This document shows positions 18,445 to 27,409 of a DNA stretch of 53,769 nucleotides, piece after piece. The translations under genes and the position numbers were made by a program. Source of the DNA: JALOAP01 sp964632355. GTDB taxonomy: Bacteria; Chloroflexota; Dehalococcoidia; Tepidiformales; Tepidiformaceae. The stretch is taken from NCBI GenBank assembly GCA_964632355.1, contig CAZWBW010000005.1, positions 1 to 53,769 on the forward strand, written 5' to 3'. Position 1 is the stretch's first letter; each line of letters starts with the position of its first letter. A model generated the notes under the pieces. The model saw only the letters and a list, made by a program, of their open reading frames with translations, was not told the DNA's origin and did not search any database.

Positions 18445-20347
18445 ATGGGAGCTGAACAAGCCTGGCTGCTCGCCGCGGTTCCGGCGGGCATGTTTATCGT
18501 GCTCGCCTTATTCGGGCACTGGCTGCCCCGAGGGGGCGACTACTTTGGCGTCCTCGCCATCGGTACGTCCTTCGTCCTCTTCTTCTTCGTCCTCGCCGAC
18601 TACCTCGACTTCTACAGCCTCGAGGCCGGTCGAACCGCGATCACCGAGGTGATCAACTGGAGCGAGGTCGGCAGTTTCGATATCGACTTCGGCATCTACG
18701 TCGACCAGATCACCATCGTCATGTTCGCGGTGGTGACCACGGTCGCGCTGATGGTGAACATCTTCTCCATCGGCTACATGAAGGGTGAGCCCCGCTACTG
18801 GTGGTTCTTCGCCCTGCTCCAGCTTTTCGCAGCGTCGATGCTGACGCTCGTGATGGCCGACAACCTGCTCCTCCTCCTCATCTCGTGGGAGCTCGTCGGC
18901 GTCTGCTCCTTCCTTCTCATCGGCTTCTACTGGGAGAAGCGCAGCGCTACCGAGGCGGCCAAGAAGGCCTTCGTCACCACCCGCGTGGGCGACGTCGGCC
19001 TCATGACCGGCATCATCCTCCTGTGGCGCGAAGCCGGCACGTTCAACATCCAGGACATCCTCGCGATGGCCGAGGCCGGCGAATTCGGCGAAACCTACCT
19101 CTTCGTGGCCCTTTCGTTCATCTTCCTCGGCGCGATGGGCAAGAGCGCCCAGGTCCCCTTCCACGTCTGGCTCCCCGACGATGGAAGGCCCGACCCCGGT
19201 CTCCGCGCTCATCCACGCCGCCACGATGGTCGTCGCCGGCGTCTACCTCGTCGCCCGGCTCCTCCCGGCCTACGAAGTCGCCGACGACACGATGCTCATC
19301 ATCACCATCGTCGGCCTGGTCACAGCGCTGCTCTCCGGCTTCATCGCCATTGTCCAAACCGACATCAAGAAGGTGCTGGCCTACTCCACCGTCGGCCAGC
19401 TGGGCTTCATGTTCGTCGCGCTGGGTTCCGGGAACACCACCGCCGCGATGTTCCACCTCATGACCCATGCCTTCTTCAAGGCGCTCCTCTTCCTGGGTAG
19501 CGGGTCCGTCATCCATGCGACGCACCACCACCAGGAGATGGAAGACATGGGCGGCCTCTGGCGGAAGATGCCCATTACCGGCACCACGTTCTTCATCGGG
19601 TCGCTGGCGCTCGCTGGCCTCCCGCCGCTGGCCGGCTTCTGGTCGAAGGACGAGATCCTGCACGCCGCCGACGAACACTGGGGCCTCTGGGCGCTCGCCC
19701 TCCTCTCGTTCGCGGCGATCGTCACCGCCTTCTACACGACGCGGCTGTTCATCCGCACCTTCATGGGCCAGCCGAACAACCGCGAAGTGTACGAACACAC
19801 GCACGAATCCAACGGCTTCATGACCCTTCCGCTGATCTTCCTCAGCGTGCTGGCCGTTGTTTCCGGGTTCGTCATCTTCCGCGATGTCGGCGAAGCCATC
19901 GGCTTCCCCGGCGGATTCAGCGAGTTCGTCTTCCTGCACGAACCGCACGAATACGAGATCGACTGGACGCTTGCCGCGACGTCGTTCGTGCTTGCGTTCA
20001 CGGGCATCTACTTCGGCGCGTACATGTACTGGGGCGGACGGCTCACGCGTTCGACTCGCGCCGCGCAGTTCCAGCCGCGCATCTACGAGATGCTCCAGTC
20101 CAAGTTCTACTTCGATGAGCTCTACCAGTGGGCCATCAACAACGTGGTCCTCGGGTTCAGCTTCGTCACGTCCTGGTTCGACCGCTACGTCGTGAACGAC
20201 ACGGGCGTCGACGGATCCGCACAGATAACGGGGTACACGGGCTCCGTCCTGAAATACATTCAGACCGGTCGGGTGCCGAACTACGCGATGGCTATCGCCC
20301 TCGGCGTGGTGCTGCTTGCGGTCGCCGGTCTCGCGGTGAGGGGCTAA
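18445..20347 (+). CDS. nuoL: NADH-quinone oxidoreductase subunit L, frameshifted in this assembly
   Basis: NuoL is the distal proton-pumping antiporter-like subunit. The first frame runs from ATG 18445 through the lysine/glutamate antiporter motifs (LLLLISWELVGVCSFLLIGFYW) to FHVWLPD, then loses homology after GAC at 19177-19179. A second frame takes up exactly at ATG 19181 with MEGPTPVSALIHAATMV and continues normally to 20347. Family members read LPDAMEGPTPVSALIHAA, so two bases (completing an Ala codon) appear to be missing at about 19180. Restoring them gives a protein of about 634 residues, normal for NuoL. A sequencing or assembly error is the simplest explanation; a real mutation would inactivate complex I. 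Confidence 0.9.
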
Positions 20348-20350
20348 CGA

Positions 20351-21868
20351 ATGACCTTCGATGAGGGCCAGGGCTACGTCGTCCTCGCCACGCTCGTAGC
20401 GCCGCTCCTGGCGATGACGCTTCTGCTCTTCGTTCCAGGGCACCAGAAGACGGTTGTCCGCTGGATTTCGATCGTGGCCGGCGCCGTGGTGATGGGTCTC
20501 TCGACCTACATCTTCGTCGCCTACCAGGTCGAAAGCGGGGGAAGCTTCTCCCCCATCCAGATGCAACTCCGCTGGGATTGGGTCGAAAATGTCGCCTTCC
20601 TCGGCGAAGACGGCATCCAGCTCCATCTCGGCGTCGACGGCATCTCCGCGACGATGGCGCTCCTGACCGGCATCGTCGCCTTCGCCGGTACGCTCGCCTC
20701 CGTCAAGCTCGAGTACCGCACCAAGGACTTCTTCATCCTCTACTGGGCGCTGCTCGCGGGCGTCTTCGGCACCTTCTTCTCACTCGACCTCTTCTTCTTC
20801 TTCTTCTTCTACGAACTCGCCGTGGTGCCGCTCTACCTGCTCATCGGCGTGTGGGGTTCGACGCGCAAGGAATACGGCGCGATGAAGCTCACCCTCATGC
20901 TGGTGGCCGGCTCCGTGTTCATCTGGATCGGCATCTTCGCCGTCTTCCACGAAGCGGACCTCGGCACCTTCAACCTCCTCGCGCTGTGGGAAGCCGGGCA
21001 GAACGGCGGCCTCGACGAGAACTTCCAGAAGACGTTCTTCCCCTGCTTCGTCATCGGCTGTGGCGTGCTCGCTGCGCTCTGGCCGTTCCACACCTGGTCG
21101 CCCGACGGTCACATGTCCGCCCCGACCGCTGTGTCGATGGTTCACGCCGGCGTTCTGATGAAGCTCGGGGCGTTCGGCATCATCCGCCTCGGCATCCAGC
21201 TCCTGCCTGAAGGCGCGGAGTTCTGGATGCCCGGCCTGATGGTCCTCGGCACCATCGGCGCGGTCTACGGTGCTGTTGCCGCCCTCACCCAGCGCGACTT
21301 CAAGCTCATCTCCGGCTACAGCTCCGTCAGCCACATGGGCTACGTCCTCATGGGCCTCGCCACGATGAACGCCATCGGCATCACCGGCGCCGTGCTCCAG
21401 ATGTTCAGCCACGGCGTCATGACGGCCCTCGTCTTCCTCATGATTGGCGCCATCTACGACCAGGCGCACACGCGCGACCTGAAGGACTTCGGCGGTATCG
21501 GCAAGGTGATGCCGCTGTGGGTCATCTTCTATACCATCGCCGGCCTCGCGAACGTCGGTCTCCCCGGTCTCTCCGGATTCACCGCCGAGTTCCACATCTT
21601 CGTGGGCACCTTCCGCACCTACCCGGTTTTCGGTGCGCTGGCCATCTTCGCCGCCGCACTCGCCGCTGCCTACATGCTGCGGCTCTTCTCGGTGGTGTTC
21701 TTCGGGCCTACGAACCCGCGCTGGCTCGGCCTGCACGACATCACGCCCATGGAGCGGATGTCCGGCGCCCTCCTCATCGGCGCAATTGTCGTCATGGGCG
21801 TCTGGTGGGCACCATTCGTCGACCGGATCGGCGATACGGTCGAACTCCTTCCGAGGGTGGCGAGCTAA
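20351..21868 (+). CDS. nuoM: NADH-quinone oxidoreductase subunit M
   Basis: NuoM (505 residues, about 14 helices) is the middle antiporter-like subunit. The helix containing FFFFYELAVVPLYLLIGVWG holds the conserved glutamate, and WPFHTWSPDGHMSAPTAVSMVHAGVLMKLG is the hallmark segment. It follows nuoL by three bases and abuts nuoN. Confidence 0.95.
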   Translation: MTFDEGQGYVVLATLVAPLLAMTLLLFVPGHQKTVVRWISIVAGAVVMGLSTYIFVAYQVESGGSFSPIQMQLRWDWVENVAFLGEDGIQLHLGVDGISATMALLTGIVAFAGTLASVKLEYRTKDFFILYWALLAGVFGTFFSLDLFFFFFFYELAVVPLYLLIGVWGSTRKEYGAMKLTLMLVAGSVFIWIGIFAVFHEADLGTFNLLALWEAGQNGGLDENFQKTFFPCFVIGCGVLAALWPFHTWSPDGHMSAPTAVSMVHAGVLMKLGAFGIIRLGIQLLPEGAEFWMPGLMVLGTIGAVYGAVAALTQRDFKLISGYSSVSHMGYVLMGLATMNAIGITGAVLQMFSHGVMTALVFLMIGAIYDQAHTRDLKDFGGIGKVMPLWVIFYTIAGLANVGLPGLSGFTAEFHIFVGTFRTYPVFGALAIFAAALAAAYMLRLFSVVFFGPTNPRWLGLHDITPMERMSGALLIGAIVVMGVWWAPFVDRIGDTVELLPRVAS

Positions 21869-23389
21869 ATGCGCGACTACACCATCTTCATCCCGGAATT
21901 CATCGCCGCCGGCGCAGCGCTCGGCCTCATTGGCCTCGAGCTCTTCTTCCCACGCCTCCGCAAGGACGTGCTCGCCTACCTCACGTTCCTCGCCGCGGTT
22001 GCGTGGGCCATCGCCGCGCTGTTCTACATCAACAAGGACCCGAACACGTTCCAGGACGTCGTTCGCGTCGACCACTTCACCACGTTCTTCCGGCTGCTTG
22101 CTGCCGGCTGTGTCGCCGCAACCGCGCTCATGTCCGCGAACTACCTTCGCGACCGGACGGCGACCGCGAGTGAGTACTATGGCCTGCTGCTGATCGCAGG
22201 TTGTGGCGCCGTGTATCTCGCGGCTGCCCGCGAACTGCTCACCGCTTACATCTCGCTCGAGATCCTCAGCTTCTCGCTGTACATCCTCGTCGGCTTCATC
22301 AAGCGCGACATCCGCAGCAGCGAGGCCAGCCTGAAGTACATCCTGCTCGGCGCCTTCTCCAGCGCGACGCTCCTCTACGGCATCAGCTTCATCTACGGCG
22401 TCACCGGGACGACCTACTACGACGGCATCGCGGGCGCGCTCGCCGAGCGCTCCGGCGACACCGACCCCGCCGTCATCGTGGGCTTCATGCTCATCCTCGC
22501 GGGTGTCGGGTTCAAGGTGTCGGCCGCACCATTCCACATGTGGGCGCCCGATGCCTACGAAGGCGCGCCGCTTCCCATCACGGCGTTCCTGTCCACGCTT
22601 TCCAAGGCGGGTGGTTTCGCACTCTTCCTCCGCCTGTTCACGAACGGGTTCCAGACCGATGCCGTCGAATGGCGCTGGGCCGTGGCGGTGCTCGCCGCCG
22701 TCACCATGGTGCTCGGTAACCTCGTCGCGATTCAGCAGCGCAACATGAAGCGCCTCGTCGCCTACAGCTCGATCGGCCAGGTGGGCTACATGCTCGTCGT
22801 CATCGCCGCCCTTGGCTACGGCGATGACGAGGTGGCCCAGGCCGCGTCCAGCGCACTGTTGCTGCACATCATCGGCTACGTCATCGCGACGCTCGCGCTA
22901 TTCACGGCACTCACGGCGTACTACAACCGCACCGGCGACGACTCCATCGCCGGCCTGCGCGGCCTCGCCGAGACCCAGCCGTTCCTCGCGCTGGTCATCA
23001 CGGTGTCGCTCTTCTCCTTCGCCGGCCTGCCGTTCTTTGCCGGCTTCGCGACCAAGCTGTTCATGTTCCAGGCGGCGCTCACCGATGGACTGCTCTGGCT
23101 GGTCGCCCTCGCCGTGGTCAACAGCTTCATCTCGCTCTACTACTACCTCATGGTCATGCGCCAGATGTACCTGTTCGACCCGCGGCCCGGCCTGGCTCGC
23201 TTCCGGGTGACGCCGGTTCTCTGGCTGCTTGGCGCTGGCCTCCTCGCCGGCGTGGTCTTCATCGGCGTCTATCCCGGCCCGGCCTTCGAAGGCGCAGAGC
23301 GGGCCGCCGAACAGCTCTTCGACCGCCCCCTCGAAGTCGAGGCCTCCGTGCCGGGCGAAGGCGCACAACAGCACGTGAGCACACCCTGA
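21869..23389 (+). CDS. nuoN: NADH-quinone oxidoreductase subunit N
   Basis: NuoN (506 residues, about 14 helices) is the third antiporter-like subunit. ISLEILSFSLYILVGFIKRD carries the conserved Glu, and FKVSAAPFHMWAPDAYEGAPLPITAFLSTLSKAGGFAL is diagnostic. It is the last gene of the operon, ending before a strong hairpin. No nuoE, nuoF or nuoG follows. Confidence 0.95.
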   Translation: MRDYTIFIPEFIAAGAALGLIGLELFFPRLRKDVLAYLTFLAAVAWAIAALFYINKDPNTFQDVVRVDHFTTFFRLLAAGCVAATALMSANYLRDRTATASEYYGLLLIAGCGAVYLAAARELLTAYISLEILSFSLYILVGFIKRDIRSSEASLKYILLGAFSSATLLYGISFIYGVTGTTYYDGIAGALAERSGDTDPAVIVGFMLILAGVGFKVSAAPFHMWAPDAYEGAPLPITAFLSTLSKAGGFALFLRLFTNGFQTDAVEWRWAVAVLAAVTMVLGNLVAIQQRNMKRLVAYSSIGQVGYMLVVIAALGYGDDEVAQAASSALLLHIIGYVIATLALFTALTAYYNRTGDDSIAGLRGLAETQPFLALVITVSLFSFAGLPFFAGFATKLFMFQAALTDGLLWLVALAVVNSFISLYYYLMVMRQMYLFDPRPGLARFRVTPVLWLLGAGLLAGVVFIGVYPGPAFEGAERAAEQLFDRPLEVEASVPGEGAQQHVSTP

Positions 23390-23410
23390 CGCTCGCAGCG
23401 ACCAAAGTTC

Positions 23411-23435
23411 ACGGCCCGGGTTCGTCCCGGGCCGT
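23411..23435 (+). terminator. Hairpin terminating the nuo operon
   Basis: A perfect 10-bp stem ACGGCCCGGG/CCCGGGCCGT with loop TTCGT, 21 bases after the nuoN stop. Only a short T-rich stretch follows (TCGCATTT). Confidence 0.7.
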
Positions 23436-23534
23436 TCGCATTTGGCGAAACTGCTACATCATGCGATGGCTATTCATTGATTGCGGGTGCAACTAACTGA
23501 TACCGTGAGGTACCACACCCGAACAGGAGCTACC

Positions 23535-23930
23535 ATGGTCGAGATTCCGCAGTCCCACCGCGACATTATCGAAGGCCCGAACATCGCCCACGTCGCGACC
23601 CTCATGCCCGACGGCTCGCCCCACAGCACGCCCGTGTGGATCGACATCGATGGGAATGACCTGGTGTTCAACACCGCCGAAGGCCGCCAGAAGGTCCGCA
23701 ACCTCGATCGCGATGGCCGCGTCGCGATTTCCATTCACGACTCGGCGAACCCCTACCGCTACATCCAGGTTCGTGGGCGGGTAGTCGAAAAGACCCACGA
23801 AGGCGCCGACGCCCACATCGACAAGATGGCGAAGAAGTACCTCGGCGAAGACACCTATCCCTGGCGCGGCCCCAACGAGAAGCGCGTCATCTACCGCATC
23901 CGCCCCGAACACATCACGACTATGGGCTAG
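23535..23930 (+). CDS. PPOX-class (F420- or flavin-dependent) oxidoreductase
   Basis: A 131-residue split-barrel protein. HVATLMPDGSPHSTPVWIDIDGNDLVFNTAEGRQKVRNL is the characteristic start of the TIGR03618-type PPOX class F420-dependent enzymes, with the cofactor-phosphate contacts expected in GRQKVRNLDRDGRV. The ATG at 23535 is preceded by AGGAG with good spacing; the frame is open 18 codons further up without homology. The presence of cofC, cofD and fbiC in the same window makes F420 the likely cofactor. The substrate is unknown. Confidence 0.83.
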   Translation: MVEIPQSHRDIIEGPNIAHVATLMPDGSPHSTPVWIDIDGNDLVFNTAEGRQKVRNLDRDGRVAISIHDSANPYRYIQVRGRVVEKTHEGADAHIDKMAKKYLGEDTYPWRGPNEKRVIYRIRPEHITTMG

Positions 23931-23936
23931 GGCCGG

Positions 23937-23942
23937 TATACT
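23937..23942 (+). promoter_or_regulatory. Candidate -10 element of the small membrane-protein gene (leaderless)
   Basis: TATACT ends six bases before ATG 23949, and there is no ribosome site. It supports the reality of this small gene. Confidence 0.5.
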
Positions 23943-23948
23943 GCGCCC

Positions 23949-24161
23949 ATGCAGTTTCCCACCGACGATGCCCAGGAACGAATGAGGGCCGCGGCCCGGG
24001 CTACCCGCTCCGCCGCCGGCCGCAGCCCCGCGCGCCCCGGGAACGTGGACAACGGCACCATCGCGCTGGCGATCAGCGGCATGACCTTTTACTGGATGAT
24101 GCCGCTCCTCGCCGGTCGGCGCCGTCGCAGGAGGCGGAACACCTCCGGTCAGCAGTCCTGA
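23949..24161 (+). CDS. Small hypothetical membrane protein
   Basis: A 70-residue protein of no family I know. It has an Arg/Ala-rich N-terminus, one possible transmembrane helix (about residues 36-54, TIALAISGMTFYWMMPLLA) and a basic tail of seven arginines. It sits between the PPOX gene and the end of the convergent solute-binding lipoprotein gene. Support comes from the TATACT element upstream and the plausible membrane topology. Confidence 0.5.
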   Translation: MQFPTDDAQERMRAAARATRSAAGRSPARPGNVDNGTIALAISGMTFYWMMPLLAGRRRRRRRNTSGQQS

Positions 24162-24162
24162 C

Positions 24163-25107
24163 CTACCGCGGGTACAGCATCTCTGCGAGTTCTTCGATGG
24201 CATCTGCGACGCTCGGCCCCGGAGCGCGCAGGTACCGAAGTGTGTCGAGTTCGTAGACTCGGCCGTTCTCGACAACCCGCGTCCCATACCACTCCGACGA
24301 CGTCCGCACCGTCTCCGCAAGGTCTCCCTGCCCGGATGTGATGACCAGGACCACGTCGGGGTCGAGCGGGGGGAGTTGTCCCGGCTCGACGAGCGCGAAC
24401 CCCGCAATTGGCGCTCCTTGCGGCGCGCTACCAAGCGGGTTCGTGCCCCCGAGCAGCCGCACCAGGTCGCCCACATAGGTCGAATCGCTCCCGGCGTACA
24501 CTTCCCGCCCCGAACCCGTCAGGACCAGCACTGTCGGCGCTGGCTGGCCCTCAGCGCGTGCTCGTGCAGCGTTCAGCCGCTCCTCGATCTCGGCGACCCG
24601 GTCCTGGGCTTCGGCGTCGCGGCCGGTCACCTGGCCCAGCGCGGTCAGCGCTTGCAGGATGTCCTGGTACGAACTCGCCTTCAGCACGAACACGGGATAC
24701 GGGAATTGTTCGAAGTCGCGTAGCCGCGCGCCGTGAAGCGCCGCATCGCCCAGCACCAGGTCCGGCGAGCGCTCCGCCACGGCGCCGAAGTCCGGCATGA
24801 GGCTCGAACCCACCTCCGGCACCTGCTGCGGCGCGTTCGGCGCGTCCGACGGCCGTCCCACCAGCTCCAGCCCCAGCGACAGCGCAAAATCCACACCGGA
24901 AGGGCTCAGTGCGACTACTCGCCTCACTTCCTCCGGCACGGCCACGTCGCGCCCTATCATGTCCTTCACGGTCCGCCCGGTCTGCAGGGTTGGCGCGGCG
25001 ACCGTTGGCGTGGGCGTCGGCCGCGGACCGGGCGCTTTCGGCTCGCTTCCGCACGCCGCGAGCACCACAGTGGCCAGCGCTACTCCTGCCAGGACCAGCC
25101 GTTTCAT
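24163..25107 (-). CDS. Solute-binding lipoprotein of the BtuF/FepB (TroA-like) type
   Basis: A 314-residue protein with a lipoprotein signal (LATVVLAAC, Cys19) and a Pro/Thr-rich linker. The core MIGRDVAVPEEVRRVVALSPSGVDFALSLGLELVGR is typical of periplasmic binding proteins for cobalamin, haem or ferric siderophores. The C-terminal motifs (YVGDLVRLLGGTNPLG, LDPDVVLVI) agree. Its ATG overlaps the cofC stop by four bases, so it is translated with the F420 genes, yet no permease or ATPase gene is adjacent. The ligand is unknown; a corrinoid is one option. Confidence 0.85.
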   Translation of the reverse strand: MKRLVLAGVALATVVLAACGSEPKAPGPRPTPTPTVAAPTLQTGRTVKDMIGRDVAVPEEVRRVVALSPSGVDFALSLGLELVGRPSDAPNAPQQVPEVGSSLMPDFGAVAERSPDLVLGDAALHGARLRDFEQFPYPVFVLKASSYQDILQALTALGQVTGRDAEAQDRVAEIEERLNAARARAEGQPAPTVLVLTGSGREVYAGSDSTYVGDLVRLLGGTNPLGSAPQGAPIAGFALVEPGQLPPLDPDVVLVITSGQGDLAETVRTSSEWYGTRVVENGRVYELDTLRYLRAPGPSVADAIEELAEMLYPR

Positions 25108-25760
25108 GCGCGCCCCATCCGCTCCATGATTCGCCAGCTCGCTAGCAGCCTACCGGCCCGCGATTCCCGCCCATCGTCCCGCGCCAGCAGCTCCTCGATG
25201 TCTTCCGGTGTGTCGAGGTCCAGCGCGAGATCCTCCCGGTGCACCACACGCACCATCATGCCCGCCTCTTCCGCTGCTGTGCGGTGTCGTTCGAAGCTTC
25301 CGACACCGTACGTGATTGGAAAGCGCCCCGGCGGACGCAGCAACATCGCGTTCGTCCCCCCGTCCCCCGCCGGGAGCAGCGTAGCTGACGGCGGTGGCGG
25401 TGCCATCGAAGCGAACTCTCGCAACGCCGTCGCCGTCGCGAGCGGCAGGTCGGCGTGGATGATCAGCATCCCCTCGTCGGACACCTCGAGACGCGAAATC
25501 GCGTCCTCCACCTGGGCGTTCAGACCCGAAAGTGCCGGGTTCTCTGTCACGAAGCACCCGCGATCGCCGACTATCCGCCGCACTCGCTCGTCCGAAGAGA
25601 GGACCGCCAGGCCGAACCCGGCGCCAGTTACCGCCTCGATGACCGTTTCGAGCGTGGCCATCATCAGCGCCGCGCGCTCTTCTGGTTCGAGAATCACCGC
25701 CAGCCGGGTCTTCGCCCGCTCAAGCCGCTTTACCGGGACAAGCACGAGCGGCCCGCTCAC
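25104..25760 (-). CDS. cofC: 2-phospho-L-lactate (or phosphoenolpyruvate) guanylyltransferase CofC
   Basis: CofC/FbiD (218 residues) activates 2-phospholactate or phosphoenolpyruvate with GTP for F420 synthesis. The N-terminal LVPVKRLERAKTRLA is the nucleotide-binding motif, and LIIHADLPLATATAL the metal-binding motif of this nucleotidyltransferase group. GGTNAMLLRPPGRFPITYGVGSF is family-specific. The start overlaps the cofD stop by four bases, and the stop overlaps the lipoprotein start. Confidence 0.9.
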   Translation of the reverse strand: MSGPLVLVPVKRLERAKTRLAVILEPEERAALMMATLETVIEAVTGAGFGLAVLSSDERVRRIVGDRGCFVTENPALSGLNAQVEDAISRLEVSDEGMLIIHADLPLATATALREFASMAPPPPSATLLPAGDGGTNAMLLRPPGRFPITYGVGSFERHRTAAEEAGMMVRVVHREDLALDLDTPEDIEELLARDDGRESRAGRLLASWRIMERMGRA

Positions 25761-26695
25761 TGGAGAAGCCCGCCCTCAACTGCCTCGACGACCGCCCTGG
25801 CGAGCGCCGCCTTCTTCGAGTCGTCGCTCATGATCGTGTCGGTAACCACACAGCGCATGCCCAGCGCTTCGATGGCCGGCGCCAGCTGCCGGTCCTGGTT
25901 GTCGATAACCATCACATCAACGAGGCCGCGGTAAAGCCGGGCAACGCCAACCGCCGAGACCTCGTGGCCAAGGTTTGCGAGCATCTTCGCCGCCGGCCCT
26001 TTGACCACATCGCCGGCCACGATCGGGCTGATGGCTACGCGTGTCGCCGTCGTGCTGGCGAGCGTTTCGCGCACCCCCGGGACCGCAAGTATCGGCCCGA
26101 TGCTGACGAACGGGTTACTTGGCGCGAAGATCACCGCGTCGGCCTGCCGCAGGGCCTCCAGCACGCCCGGAGCGGGTTGTGCCTGCTCCGCTCCCTGGAA
26201 GTCGAAGCCCCGCACCTCGACCTCGGTCCGCATCCGCACCATGTACTCCTGGAACGGGATCTCCCCGTCCGGCCCGAGGATCCGCGTGCGGACCGGCGAA
26301 TCGGACATCGGCAGGATTCGCACCCGGAGCCCCCACGCACGAACCAGGTCGTCGACGATTTCGTGCATCGGCATCCCCTCGCGCATGAGCCGCGTCCGGT
26401 GGATCGCCATGGCAAGGTCTCGGTCGCCGAGGTTGAACCACCGCGGGTACCCGAACCGCTGCAGTTGGTCCACCACGTGGAACGTGTCGCCCGCGATACC
26501 CCACCCGGTCTCGGGGTTCACCACCCCCGCGAGCGCGTAGATAACGATGTCCGTGTCGGGCGACACGTGCAGCCCGAAGAGCTCCTCGTCGTCTCCCGTG
26601 TTCGAAATAATGGTCACGTCTCCCGGGTCGACCACCTGGACGAGGCCTTGCAGAAACCGGGAGGCTCCCACCCCACCAGCCAGCACTGTGAACAT
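25757..26695 (-). CDS. cofD: 2-phospho-L-lactate transferase CofD (FbiA)
   Basis: CofD (312 residues) transfers the phospholactyl or phosphoenolpyruvyl group from the CofC product to Fo. LAGGVGASRFLQGL (residues 5-18), SNTGDDEELFGLHVSPDTDIV and APSNPFVSIGPIL are clear CofD signatures. It is the first gene of cofD-cofC-lipoprotein. A TACAAT hexamer ends seven bases before the ATG and there is no ribosome site, so the transcript is probably leaderless. Confidence 0.93.
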   Translation of the reverse strand: MFTVLAGGVGASRFLQGLVQVVDPGDVTIISNTGDDEELFGLHVSPDTDIVIYALAGVVNPETGWGIAGDTFHVVDQLQRFGYPRWFNLGDRDLAMAIHRTRLMREGMPMHEIVDDLVRAWGLRVRILPMSDSPVRTRILGPDGEIPFQEYMVRMRTEVEVRGFDFQGAEQAQPAPGVLEALRQADAVIFAPSNPFVSIGPILAVPGVRETLASTTATRVAISPIVAGDVVKGPAAKMLANLGHEVSAVGVARLYRGLVDVMVIDNQDRQLAPAIEALGMRCVVTDTIMSDDSKKAALARAVVEAVEGGLLQ

Positions 26696-26702
26696 GGTCG
26701 GG

Positions 26703-26708
26703 ATTGTA
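26703..26708 (-). promoter_or_regulatory. Candidate -10 element of cofD (leaderless)
   Basis: TACAAT on the minus strand ends seven bases before the cofD ATG. It matches the -10 consensus at five of six positions. Confidence 0.5.
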
Positions 26709-26830
26709 GTCCGTCGCTCCGCAGCGGTCGCGATTTATCAGCAATAACGACAGGCAATGGTCGCTATGGAGTAGGGACCCCGCGCCCGGCCGGGCGAGCG
26801 GCGACTACCTCTCGTGGTAGCGCTGGGCGC

Positions 26831-27409
26831 CTAGAACGGCAGCCCTTCGAGCCCAAACAGGTTCCGCGCGTAGGATGCGCGGCCGAGGTGACCGTTCCCG
26901 TGCCCGATGAGCCCGTGGCCGATCGCCTCCATCCGCGGGATGTCGCCCCACGGCCGGATGCGCTGGATCGTCTCCAGGTACTCCATCGACATCCCGGCGA
27001 TGCGAGGCACCACCGCTTCCTTCACCGCTCGCGTGTACCTGTCGAATTCCTCCGGCTCGGGGAAACGCATCGAGTACGCGTCGTTGGGGTCCATCCCGGT
27101 CCCCTGGTCGACCTTCGGCAGGCCCCAGCGCTCGTAGAACCCGCCGGTGATCCACACCGGCTGCTCGCGTTCGAACACGAAGTGGATGATGTTGTCGGTC
27201 GTGCGAACCACGTGCCAGACATCGAATCCGATCGAGTTCGTGATGCCGCCACGCGTATCGCAGAGCTGCTCGACCGTGAGTCCCGCCGTCGCACGCTCGC
27301 AGTAATCGAGCATCCGCTCAACCAGCCGCGCATACTGCGCCGGCATCGTTGGTTCGACGCCCATGCCGGGCAGAGCGCGCCCGGGCGGGTCAGGGATGTT
27401 CTTCGTCAT
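26831..27409 (-). CDS. DinB-superfamily protein
   Basis: A 192-residue four-helix-bundle protein of the DinB/YfiT type. The N-terminal helix (MPAQYARLVERMLDYCERATAGLTVEQL) and SIGFDVWHVVRTTDNIIHFVF with a conserved His carry the usual metal-site pattern; the last His would be in GHGLIGHGNGHLGRASY. The ATG at 27409 overlaps the upstream hydrolase stop by four bases. Members include thiol transferases that use bacillithiol or mycothiol, but many are uncharacterised, so no reaction is assigned. Confidence 0.75.
   Translation of the reverse strand: MTKNIPDPPGRALPGMGVEPTMPAQYARLVERMLDYCERATAGLTVEQLCDTRGGITNSIGFDVWHVVRTTDNIIHFVFEREQPVWITGGFYERWGLPKVDQGTGMDPNDAYSMRFPEPEEFDRYTRAVKEAVVPRIAGMSMEYLETIQRIRPWGDIPRMEAIGHGLIGHGNGHLGRASYARNLFGLEGLPF

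Noticed and set aside
19177..19183. Programmed frameshift in nuoL
   Set aside because: There is no slippery heptamer or pausing structure at the site, and NuoL is not known to be recoded; missing bases are simpler.
19118..20626. Minus-strand frame of 502 codons opposite nuoL
   Set aside because: Shadow of nuoL; it crosses the frameshift region only because antisense frames here have few stops.
20780..22867. Long minus-strand open frame (about 695 codons) opposite nuoM and nuoN
   Set aside because: Its Asp/Glu/His/Arg-rich composition is the usual antisense shadow of a high-GC membrane-protein gene. nuoM and nuoN are certain on the plus strand.
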